Positions 56,986 through 64,000 of a stretch of 64,000 nucleotides of DNA are shown here, one piece after another. The translations under genes and the position numbers were made by a program. The stretch comes from Nemertoderma westbladi (taxonomy: Eukaryota > Xenacoelomorpha > Nemertodermatida > Nemertodermatidae): assembly GCA_032718475.1 (NCBI GenBank), contig JAUCBJ010006954.1, positions 1 through 64,000 of the forward strand. The letters run 5' to 3'. The stretch's first letter is position 1, and every line of letters begins with the position of its first letter. The notes under the pieces are model-generated. The model was not told where the DNA came from. It did no database searches and saw nothing but the letters and a program-made list of their open reading frames with translations.

Positions 56986-57190
56986 GAGCAGCATCGCTGC
57001 CAGCCTCGCATCCAGCCAGCCTCGCAGCCAGCCTCGCGGCACGCGGCAGCCTCGCATCCAGCCAGCCTCGCAGCCAGCCTCGCGGCACGCGGCAGCCTCG
57101 CAGCCAGCCACGCAGCCAGCCTCACGGCGCGCAGCAGCCTCGCAGTTGATCATGCAGTCAGCCAGCCAGCTACGCAGCTAGGCACGCAGT
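56985..57190. repeat. GC-rich CAGCCTCGCAGCCAGC tandem array
   Basis: About 200 bp of CAGCCTCGCAGCCAGCCTCG and CGGCACGCGG units with nested periods (roughly 8, 16 and 48 bp). It is strikingly GC-rich inside an AT-rich element. All three frames are open through it, giving false Ala/Ser/Gln-rich ORFs. Confidence 0.85.
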
Positions 57191-57287
57191 CAGCCCGTGA
57201 GAGTCATACTTATTCAAACGAGGTTAGTTTTCCCTAACTACCGATAGATTGATTGATTGAAAAATAATAATGTTTAATTTTCACCTT

Positions 57288-57833
57288 CTAATCACCAACA
57301 CCTAAAGTCACAACACCAAACATTAATAAATAATTAACAAGTTTACTAAATATAGGGTAATAAATGTGAAATTTGCTAGGTGAACACATTAAAGTACATT
57401 TACCAGTATGAAAGCAACAAATGACTACGGTATTATTTATTCTTATTTTGCAATTATTAAAAATTTCAGGTTCATATATAACTTGAAGTTGTACATTATC
57501 AAAGACAACATAAAACCCGGTATTGTTTATCAATAACCTATAGACTACAGACTTAATACTAAAAATATAAGTACATAAATTAACAGATTTTAAAATCAAA
57601 TTAATACTAGTTTTATCAAATATATGCTTTTTTACTTTTTGGAAATTATACTTACTGCCTAATAATGTAATACGACCATTTTTAAATATTAATAATGTGG
57701 CACCAAATATCTTATATATAAACTGATTTGGTTTGAGTATGTGTTTACCAGATAATTGATTTTTTAATTCTTTAAAATTAATCGCTGACACTTGCTGGCA
57801 ACTTACATTCTTATTGACTATCTGATAGTTCAT
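57288..57833 (-). CDS. TATA-binding-protein-like protein (two-repeat TBP fold), Polinton gene
   Basis: 181 aa, the size of a TBP core (about 180). Two direct repeats are visible. Repeat 1 (about 3-75) has QFIYKIFGATLLIFKNGRIT and LLGSK, matching TBP RFAAVIMRI...ALIFSSGKMV-TGAK. Repeat 2 (about 82-170) has IYEPEIFNNCKIRI, then VVICCFHTGKCTLMCSPS, matching TBP YEPELFPGLIYRM...LLIFVSGKIVLTGAK. The four phenylalanines that kink DNA in TBP have counterparts at 38 or 43, 50, 125 and 141. The spacer between repeats (KSVNLCTYIFSIKSV) aligns with NIVGSCDVKFPI. It may direct transcription of the element's genes. Its ATG overlaps the end of PolB by 23 bp in another frame. Identification is by eye and rests on known TBP consensus. 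Confidence 0.72.
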   Translation of the reverse strand: MNYQIVNKNVSCQQVSAINFKELKNQLSGKHILKPNQFIYKIFGATLLIFKNGRITLLGSKYNFQKVKKHIFDKTSINLILKSVNLCTYIFSIKSVVYRLLINNTGFYVVFDNVQLQVIYEPEIFNNCKIRINNTVVICCFHTGKCTLMCSPSKFHIYYPIFSKLVNYLLMFGVVTLGVGD

Positions 57834-58938
57834 TGTTTGGTTCCCGATAAATAGGTATATTGTTTTTCTTTATCGGTTTTTCGACCTTTGTTTGATAGTG
57901 ACCCCAGGGAAGCGAATGATTTTTATTAACCCAATAAAGTTTATCGTCAAATGCGCTGAGAGCAAACTTGTCTCGTGCTATAGTGTACACTTTGTGTAAT
58001 TTGCTCTGAAATTGATGTATTTCTTTTGAAATTTCTTCGTTTGAGTTATATGCTCTTACATAATCTTCGTGGCAAATATTTTTTTCCACAACAGCTCTTG
58101 TAATACCTTTTGCTCTACGAATATTGGATTCATTGAATTCCAAAATTGAATATAATTTTGGTCTTAAAAATACTGCTTGTTTAATTTCACTTGAGGCTAG
58201 TTCGTCTTTACAGTAATAGAGCCTGGATTTATTTTTATCGCTGTAGAGAGGGTGATCCTTGGGGTAATTGGATGTATCTAAAATATTATTTTTAATTAAG
58301 GCTTTTAAGAAATTACTCTGCGATGTGTTATAGTAACAACCTATTAAAGAGTCCGTATCTGATGCTACAATTTCAATTCGACAGTTTAATTCTTTCTCAA
58401 TAGGTAGCAATTTATCATAATACAGCTGATACATATCCAATTTAGCCAAGTCCAAGACAGTACTACCTACATAGACTGGTTTATCGAGAGTTACAGAGTC
58501 TTTCACTAATAAATGTCCCGATAAGGAATCGTTATAAATCATGAAATTTTCGTGATTTATACGTTTGACCAATAGGTCGCACTTCTCTTTACTATTAGCG
58601 ATACGAAAGTTGCATCGGTCCCTTATCTTTTCAATCGTTTTTCCAAATGAAGAATTGTTCAGCAATTTCGCGACAGCTGTTTCATTATAACTTTTTGCCA
58701 GTCGCCTTTGATTAATATTAAAATCGATGTAATTTTTAAATACAAATTCTTGTTGAAAAGAATATAATTTATGTAGTTTAGTAACAATTAATCCATGTTT
58801 TATATAAAATTTTAACAGTTTTAAATTTACATGATAGAATTCTTTATCAAATTGTGTCAACATAAGTTTCGGTGCACACATCTTATACTTGCTATTAGTG
58901 CCTCTTTGTTTACATACATGATTATATTGTTCCCTCAT
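57811..58938 (-). CDS. DNA polymerase B, C-terminal part (motifs B and C)
   Basis: 375 aa. Motif B is LLNNSSFGKTI at about 91-101 and motif C VASDTDSLIG at about 190-199; then KGITRAVVEK at about 276, a conserved PolB C-terminal motif. This is the palm/fingers and thumb half of the Polinton polymerase, whose exonuclease and motif A part is the next gene upstream. The two frames differ and overlap only in ATGA (58935-58938). The usual Polinton PolB is one chain, so this is either a frame-disrupting mutation, an assembly error, or a true split with reinitiation. The Met at 58938 lies inside the conserved region, which favours a break. Confidence 0.9.
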   Translation of the reverse strand: MREQYNHVCKQRGTNSKYKMCAPKLMLTQFDKEFYHVNLKLLKFYIKHGLIVTKLHKLYSFQQEFVFKNYIDFNINQRRLAKSYNETAVAKLLNNSSFGKTIEKIRDRCNFRIANSKEKCDLLVKRINHENFMIYNDSLSGHLLVKDSVTLDKPVYVGSTVLDLAKLDMYQLYYDKLLPIEKELNCRIEIVASDTDSLIGCYYNTSQSNFLKALIKNNILDTSNYPKDHPLYSDKNKSRLYYCKDELASSEIKQAVFLRPKLYSILEFNESNIRRAKGITRAVVEKNICHEDYVRAYNSNEEISKEIHQFQSKLHKVYTIARDKFALSAFDDKLYWVNKNHSLPWGHYQTKVEKPIKKNNIPIYREPNNELSDSQ

Positions 58939-61832
58939 ATATGGTGAGAAAGCATTGTCTCATTTATACTTAAATGTTCTGGGGCTAAGGGTAGTTCTAA
59001 TGTACGATCGTGAATATCTTTGGGATATTTCAAATCGCAAATTAAGAAAAACCCAATATCACCTTCAGTATTAAGATTTATCAAATAGTTTATTAGTTCT
59101 TCTGGAGCAGCATTCTCTAAATATGTAACGTTGACTTGTTCAAAACCTGAAACAGGTAGCTTTTTACTTAAATTTCCCGAATACAAGGAATTAAAATCTA
59201 TATTAAAAATATGACACTCTTCCTTGCTTGGATCATAATTATCTGTATCTGGTATATTTGATTCTATGTAATGCTTTCGACAGAATGAAACCCCTCCTCT
59301 AATAGATGCTTCAAAATCTCTATATGTTTGGTAATCTTTTATTAATGCTAACTTACATTTATTGTATTTCAGGGCGCAATCATAAGTGAAAGCTGCGATA
59401 CTACAATAATAAACTACTTCTAATTCGTAGTTTTGTCTACATACTCTCCTAAAGTTCTCAAATATATCAGCGAGGAGACAAACATCGAGTTTTAAGTATG
59501 CTAAAAGATAATCCTTGAGATTTGAACAGTCAAACTGACTCCATGATGTGTTGGCAAAACTATATTCCTCGGGTGTACAGGTATTTTGTGTTAATTTACT
59601 ATAAAATTTGTCTATTGATGGTAATTTCGAATCATTGAATTTATTTAAATCTGTCAGATACTCGTAGGGAAATATACCTTTTCGTTTAATTGTTGCGTTA
59701 TTTAAATTTGGATAAAAATATTTCATTTGCTGTTCAGTAATTGGTAGAACTGATGTTATATCCTCGCTGTCTATATCCTTTGTTGAACAATCAACTAAAG
59801 TACTTAGGGAAAAGGATAAAAATTGATATGTGTCTAAGACACGTAGCTCGATCTTAGTTGTTGAGTCTTTCACCGGTATATGCATGCTTAGTGAAATATA
59901 CCTTTCAGAATTTTTAGGGATTACCTTTATATCCCAATCGGAATATCGGTTGTTGGTAAAACCAACTTGTAAAAGAAAATGCAAATCGTAGAGATTACAG
60001 TTGTGTGCAGCGAGTATATACATGTGTCGTTTCAACGATAAAGAGCGGTTACATGTGTTACAAGCGGCCGCTATATAGTTACCAGTAATATGTGAGTGAT
60101 GTTTGTTTTTCTCAGACTTATCCTTAAATAAAACATTACAATAAAAGCAAGTTTTAGCTTTCCAAAAACTTAACTTATCTACATCACTAAGTATTATTTT
60201 TTCGTGTGTATGATCTTCCGACCACTTATATAATTGGGTGATGTCATTATATACAGAGTCTAAAAAGTCTTGAATACAGTTGTTGTCGATTGTTTTTGTA
60301 AAGGTCTTCAAATAAAATTTTGGTGGATTGATTAATTCACTACTAGGAACAATTAAATAACTTACAGCGCATGGAATATGATTCTGAATAAATTTACTGT
60401 TGATGGCTGGCTCCAAAATAGATTCTATGTCAAAATATATTACAAACAATGCTGGTAATGTTCTGTCTAAATTTCTAAAGCTAATGTGAGTTCTTTTTTC
60501 AGACGGTAGCTTCTCAACTTGACTTTTACCTCGATAACAAGCAAGACGGTGACGTTCTAGAACATCCTTGGTGTAGAAAGGCGCCAAACACCGTTCACAA
60601 AAATGCCTACCATGAGTATGAAGAGCTCTCGTATTCATCAAACGATTCAAGTTAGTTATGCAAACATAATGTGATTGTTTACTCGTATTCTTATTTTTTA
60701 CAAGTAATATATTCAATAACTCTTTATCTGGAGTGATTTTACTAAATGGTGCCTGTCTTAATATAGATACTCGATTGTTGTTGTAGAGTAATAAATTAAT
60801 TATATATGCTGAATTCTGTTTTTCAAAAAGTTTAATTGCAAGCGGCCATTCTGTTGGATAATCTTTGTTCCCGTTGTCAAAAATGAAATGACTCATATAA
60901 TCTGTGTACTGTGAAGTACGATATTTGTGATCTTTCACTTTGCAACTAAATTTTGTGGCTATAATAGCCCATTTGAAACAGTCATTATCAGCCGTTTGTA
61001 TATTTATTGTACAATTTTTACCTGATAGAGCCTTAGGTAACTCCATATAACCGTGTCCCTTATATAGTAACGACCTACACTTGGATTCAGCTACTTTAAT
61101 TTCCACTCTTAATAAAGATTTAACGCGCCATCCTGAGCCACGAGTGTTAAATATGGCTATTTTTTCCATTAATTTTTCTAATACATACTCAAACCATGTG
61201 TCAAAACTTTCATGTGAATCTACGGTATTAACTGCACCACCTGAAGAACTAAAATAGAAAGCTTCTTCTTGATCACCCTCTGAAAAATGTGATCGATACA
61301 TGAGTATATTCACACCTAGCCAGGGTCTAAGTACATTCATTTCGCTAAGTTTTCCTAATAATAAGTTTTTAATATGAGGAAGAATTTTTACTATTGATGA
61401 ATGAATATCAGGAAAATCTTCATCATCTGGAAGATTGTAAACATAGATTTCTAAACGGTTATCGTGTGCGGATCGTTCGATGCTAAAAATTGATGGACCT
61501 TGACCAGATTTCAGTCTTTTTCTAGATACGATAGTATTGTTTTGATTCCGTTGTGGTGGTCTAACATGATAATAACGTTGGTGGCAGTCGTGACGTAAAT
61601 AATTCTCATATAAATACTCTTTATTACAAGTAGGGCATGTTTTTTCATACACGCAAAACTTCATTTCTTTACATCCCGTAGTTGACTCATGTCGTTTACA
61701 TATTTCTTCTGTAGGTGTGAAAACGTGACACTTAAAACAAGAATAACCTTCAAAATGCGTCCTTAGGTGGCGTAAATAGTTACGTTTAGAAATTTGAGGA
61801 GGACAAAATGGACATTTCAATTGTTTATCCAT
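58935..61832 (-). CDS. DNA polymerase B, N-terminal part (zinc fingers, exonuclease, motif A)
   Basis: 965 aa. The N-terminus has C2H2-like fingers (LKCPFCPP..LRHLRTH, CPTCNKEYLYENYLRHDCH) and another at about 409-432 (FCERCLAPF...HRLAC). The exonuclease has ExoI YFDIES (about 465), ExoII NCNLYDLHFLL (about 610) and ExoIII YLKLDVCLLADIF (about 780). Polymerase motif A is IDFNSLYSGNL (about 877). The chain ends soon after PKDIHDRTLELPLAPEH, where intact homologues continue into the second half. It belongs to the protein-primed-like PolB family that replicates Polintons. Transcribed leftward, followed by the C-terminal half and the TBP-like gene. Confidence 0.92.
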   Translation of the reverse strand: MDKQLKCPFCPPQISKRNYLRHLRTHFEGYSCFKCHVFTPTEEICKRHESTTGCKEMKFCVYEKTCPTCNKEYLYENYLRHDCHQRYYHVRPPQRNQNNTIVSRKRLKSGQGPSIFSIERSAHDNRLEIYVYNLPDDEDFPDIHSSIVKILPHIKNLLLGKLSEMNVLRPWLGVNILMYRSHFSEGDQEEAFYFSSSGGAVNTVDSHESFDTWFEYVLEKLMEKIAIFNTRGSGWRVKSLLRVEIKVAESKCRSLLYKGHGYMELPKALSGKNCTINIQTADNDCFKWAIIATKFSCKVKDHKYRTSQYTDYMSHFIFDNGNKDYPTEWPLAIKLFEKQNSAYIINLLLYNNNRVSILRQAPFSKITPDKELLNILLVKNKNTSKQSHYVCITNLNRLMNTRALHTHGRHFCERCLAPFYTKDVLERHRLACYRGKSQVEKLPSEKRTHISFRNLDRTLPALFVIYFDIESILEPAINSKFIQNHIPCAVSYLIVPSSELINPPKFYLKTFTKTIDNNCIQDFLDSVYNDITQLYKWSEDHTHEKIILSDVDKLSFWKAKTCFYCNVLFKDKSEKNKHHSHITGNYIAAACNTCNRSLSLKRHMYILAAHNCNLYDLHFLLQVGFTNNRYSDWDIKVIPKNSERYISLSMHIPVKDSTTKIELRVLDTYQFLSFSLSTLVDCSTKDIDSEDITSVLPITEQQMKYFYPNLNNATIKRKGIFPYEYLTDLNKFNDSKLPSIDKFYSKLTQNTCTPEEYSFANTSWSQFDCSNLKDYLLAYLKLDVCLLADIFENFRRVCRQNYELEVVYYCSIAAFTYDCALKYNKCKLALIKDYQTYRDFEASIRGGVSFCRKHYIESNIPDTDNYDPSKEECHIFNIDFNSLYSGNLSKKLPVSGFEQVNVTYLENAAPEELINYLINLNTEGDIGFFLICDLKYPKDIHDRTLELPLAPEHLSINETMLSHHI

Positions 61833-61926
61833 CTCTTTATTATCCTAAAAACAATTTAAAATTAATATGAATATTGTTATATATATAATAAAAAAAAATT
61901 CATAAGCTACTCAACACAAATAAAAT

Positions 61927-62115
61927 ATAATATCTAAACTTTAATTAATTTAATATTTTCAGAATGAGCTCGATTGAATCAGTTGAGCTCTTTATATATA
62001 TATATTTCAAGTTTCTGGTATAAGTAGAAACTTGAAATATATATATATAAAGAGCTCAACTGATTCAATCGAGCTCATTCTGAAAATATTAAATTAATTA
62101 AAGTTTAGATATTAT
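61927..62115. repeat. Perfect palindrome, 90-bp arms, 9-bp loop
   Basis: Bases 61927-62016 are the exact reverse complement of 62026-62115, with loop GGTATAAGT. Arms contain GAATGAGCTCGATTGAATCA and a run of AT steps. A third, partial copy (AAGTTTCTACTTATACC, 62121-62137) pairs with 62017-62033, so alternative hairpins can form. No mismatch was found in the arms. It could be a cruciform, a replication start or a transcript end; the function is not shown by sequence. Confidence 0.95.
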
Positions 62116-62273
62116 GATACAAGTTTCTACTTATACCAACCAATCATAAATAACAGTTACATTGGAAACTAATATCATAAATAAAGTTGCTTTTACAACT
62201 GAATTCTTTATAATAAAATCAAGTCTAAACCAAGATGTGTCTAATGCGTTTTTAATTTTCATTGATAAAGTAG

Positions 62274-62415
62274 GTTTTACATGCAAATGTTTTATTATGG
62301 TGGTGTAAACTCACGCATTTACATGCGAATGTTTTATACCTAATCCCGTGCTCACATTAAACTATCACCAATATTTACACAATAAAGTCACCTTTACATG
62401 CAAATACTTTATAAT
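62274..62415. promoter_or_regulatory. Three octamer-like repeats upstream of PolB
   Basis: TTTACATGCAAAT-TTTTAT-like units occur at about 62276, 62318 and 62393, containing ATGCAAAT (62281-62288), ATGCGAAT (62323-62330) and ATGCAAAT (62398-62405). ATGCAAAT is the consensus for POU-domain (Oct) factors. A regulatory role for the leftward genes is inference. Confidence 0.4.
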
Positions 62416-62493
62416 AATCACGCTTTGTGATAAAAAGTTACCTTTACAAGTCAGTGTGAAACTGAAAAAGAAAAGTCTCTAGTTAATAATAAA

Positions 62494-63537
62494 TCAATCT
62501 GATACTGTTTTTATATGTTCCTTATTGTAATCTGCTACCTCTTCACTTGCTTTTGTAACTTTTATTTTCTTTGTAGGTATAGAATCATTGTTGGGAATGG
62601 AAGATGTTTGAGATGTAGATCTGCGCTTTCTATCACTTGAGGTCTCTTCGATGTATGTCTTTGGATTAAATGTGGATGAAACTACTTCTGGAAATGACTT
62701 ATTAACCTTAAACTTCCAAGTTGGTGGATATAGAATCGTGAAACCGTCTGCTATATCAGTTGATGAAACCTTTAACATCATATCGTAGAGAAACTCTATA
62801 TATGGTATGTCTTTATCGTAATGTAACTGTAAATATTTGCTTTCCTTGTCTGTAATAATTACTTTTTTTTCTTGTACATTTATTTTTACTTTAAGTCGGT
62901 CAGATAAAGCTTTATCGTCCGTATCTAGCTCTGAAAAGACACCTTCGTTACTAATTTCATAATTCCATTCATACCACAATGAATTTACTTCCGATGCTGT
63001 TAAGTTAAACCCATTATAATACCTAAGACCAATAGCATCAGAATATCTAGCTGAAATCTCCCATAGTCCCATATAAGTCGCTCCTTTATATTTGCTTACA
63101 AAACCAACAAAAGATGGGTTGGTTAAATTAACAACAGAACACTGATTTATTATTTCGAGTGGTGGTGATAACAATTCTAATATTTCTGTCTTACTCTGAA
63201 GCAATAAATTAATGAGTGATTTGTTTAGAATTTGACATTTGCCTTGCTTCTGAATATATACGTTTTCAGTAATAACACAGGTGGAAATATTTAACTTTCC
63301 TCTTGTAAATTCTATATTAGGATAAATATTACCTCTTGAAACTGGTGATTCCTTTTGTCGGTTGATTAATATTTCTAAGACGTCTAGAAGGTAGAGTGTA
63401 TCCAGGTAAGAGAAGCACGTTGTTACATTGCTATCGCTTGAGAGTAATATAAAGTACTTGCCATAAACAATACTACAGGTATATTTATTAAATGTAAATT
63501 TCCAAGTATTGCTTGAAGTTTTTTTAAATAAATCCAT
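62494..63537 (-). CDS. 347-aa protein of unknown function with nuclear-localisation-like tail
   Basis: Starts MDLFKKTSSNTWKFTF. The body is a mix of strands and helices (YLDTLYLLDVLEILINRQ; LNKSLINLLLQSKTEILELL) with no known catalytic motif. The C-terminal ~50 residues are Ser/Thr-rich with two basic clusters, SDRKRRSTS (about 300) and PTKKIKV (about 325), the second close to an SV40-type nuclear signal. It is the first leftward gene of the element, placed before PolB, so an early nuclear role in replication or transcription is plausible. I do not recognise the family. Confidence 0.75.
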   Translation of the reverse strand: MDLFKKTSSNTWKFTFNKYTCSIVYGKYFILLSSDSNVTTCFSYLDTLYLLDVLEILINRQKESPVSRGNIYPNIEFTRGKLNISTCVITENVYIQKQGKCQILNKSLINLLLQSKTEILELLSPPLEIINQCSVVNLTNPSFVGFVSKYKGATYMGLWEISARYSDAIGLRYYNGFNLTASEVNSLWYEWNYEISNEGVFSELDTDDKALSDRLKVKINVQEKKVIITDKESKYLQLHYDKDIPYIEFLYDMMLKVSSTDIADGFTILYPPTWKFKVNKSFPEVVSSTFNPKTYIEETSSDRKRRSTSQTSSIPNNDSIPTKKIKVTKASEEVADYNKEHIKTVSD

Positions 63538-64000
63538 AATTAGAATGAAAACTATTTTGAAATATAAAAACTAAATAAATGATTATTAGAATGTAAAACT
63601 TCGGTTTATATGCTTGCTTTAATAAAACAGAGTGACTTACAGTGAGGAATATAGTTGCTTCGTGTAACAGATGCAACGTGTACAGCTAAATTTATTACAT
63701 TAGCGTGAGTTAGAGAGTGAAATAGCAGTAACGTGTAACAGATGCAACGTGATCAATGCTAGCCCTGTCATTCTAACTTATATTCAACTTAGTTGATCGA
63801 TCAGTTACATCGATAAAAGAAATCGATTATTATTAATAGTCGAATTAATGTATTCTATGCTATAGTAATTATGTTAAGGAACTAGATGCTATTTATAAAC
63901 ATCTGCTACCAGTGATGAAGATGAAGAATTCAATGACTATGGTATAACTCGGATATTTATTGCCTTTTTCTCTCGAGGTTGGATGGAAAAGTGAGTGGAG
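63538..64000. other. Right-hand non-coding end of the window
   Basis: No gene. GTGTAACAGATGCAACGTG occurs twice (63662-63680 and 63733-63751), 71 bp apart. These could be promoter elements of the leftward gene or part of the element's terminal repeat, but no matching inverted sequence was found on the left side. Confidence 0.5.

Larger units (their letters stand above)
55470..57287. other. Repeat-rich spacer between convergent Polinton gene blocks
   Basis: No gene is recognised. Contains the ~400-bp tandem repeats and the GC-rich tract listed separately. Both flanking gene sets end here, so it should hold their polyadenylation sites. Several frames in 55746-57237 are translations of repeats. 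Confidence 0.7.
61833..62493. other. Intergenic region upstream of PolB
   Basis: 660 bp with no ORF. It holds the 189-bp palindrome and the octamer-like repeats listed next. Being upstream of the polymerase and downstream of the 347-aa gene, it should contain the polymerase promoter. Confidence 0.7.
46780..63600. mobile_element. Polinton/Maverick (adintovirus-like) element
   Basis: The gene set of integrase, packaging ATPase, protein-primed-type PolB, adenain-like protease, and major and minor capsid candidates is diagnostic of Polintons. Rightward genes occupy 46.9-55.5 kb and leftward genes 57.3-63.5 kb, converging on a repeat-rich spacer. Codon use is AT-rich throughout, unlike the neighbouring BEL and NeSL elements. 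Apart from the PolB break every recognised ORF is open, so the copy is young or under constraint. Boundaries given are the outer genes only: I found no terminal inverted repeats or 6-bp target duplication, and the right end may lie past 64000. Confidence 0.93.

Noticed and set aside
56946-57237. Overlapping Ala/Ser/Gln-rich frames in the Polinton spacer
   Set aside because: All frames are open because the DNA is a GC-rich tandem repeat; no conserved protein content.
46780-64000. Terminal inverted repeats of the Polinton
   Set aside because: Compared the left flank (44.3-46.9 kb) with the reverse complement of 63.5-64 kb by eye; no matching block was found, so ends are left undefined.

Overview
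This is nuclear DNA from an animal, most likely a marine invertebrate. It is AT-rich and contains a multi-exon gene with ordinary GT-AG introns. It also holds tRNA-derived SINEs, several non-LTR retrotransposons, a BEL/Pao retrotransposon, small inverted-repeat DNA elements and a Polinton/Maverick (adintovirus-like) element. I cannot name the species or phylum from the sequence.

Left part (1-13.9 kb): mostly non-coding DNA with mobile elements. These include a 446-bp foldback element (1175-1620), an uninterrupted NeSL-type non-LTR retrotransposon ORF on the minus strand (3877-7578; Ulp1 protease + RT + restriction-like endonuclease), a 256-bp element with 34-bp inverted repeats (9870-10125) and a frameshifted non-LTR element (11.1-13.2 kb).

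Centre (13.9-32.8 kb): ten exons of one host gene on the minus strand, a type IV (zeta/iota-like) diacylglycerol kinase. They encode about 532 residues from the linker before the first C1 domain through both C1 domains and the catalytic and accessory kinase domains. All junction phases agree. Introns hold a second copy of the 11-kb LINE with an 8-bp target duplication, a decayed LINE, a ~1-kb inverted-repeat element, a SINE and two minisatellites. The larger minisatellite (~4.2 kb, 32-bp unit) starts exactly at the splice donor of exon 2 as modelled.

Right-centre (33-46.8 kb): a graveyard of a Ty3-like pol remnant, a 693-bp MITE, two more LINE fragments of the 11-kb family, another decayed LINE, an unidentified ~256-codon pseudogene with three in-frame stops, a defective BEL/Pao element (40.3-44.3 kb) and a 1.55-kb piggyBac-like non-autonomous element flanked by TTAA.

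Right part (46.9-63.5 kb): a Polinton/Maverick. Rightward genes are a 148-aa unknown, a RING protein, the packaging ATPase, small basic/hydrophobic proteins, a retroviral-type integrase, two related probable minor-capsid proteins, a basic virion-like protein, the probable major capsid protein, an adenain-like protease and a 199-aa protein. Leftward genes are a 347-aa unknown, a protein-primed-type DNA polymerase B split in two by a frame change with an ATGA overlap, and a 181-aa protein that I read as a divergent TATA-binding protein. It has two direct repeats and all four DNA-kinking phenylalanines in place. The two gene sets converge on a repeat-rich spacer (55.5-57.3 kb). The TBP-like gene is the most unusual observation, because it suggests the element brings its own promoter-recognition factor. 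Terminal inverted repeats were not found, so the element's ends are undefined and the right end may lie beyond the window.
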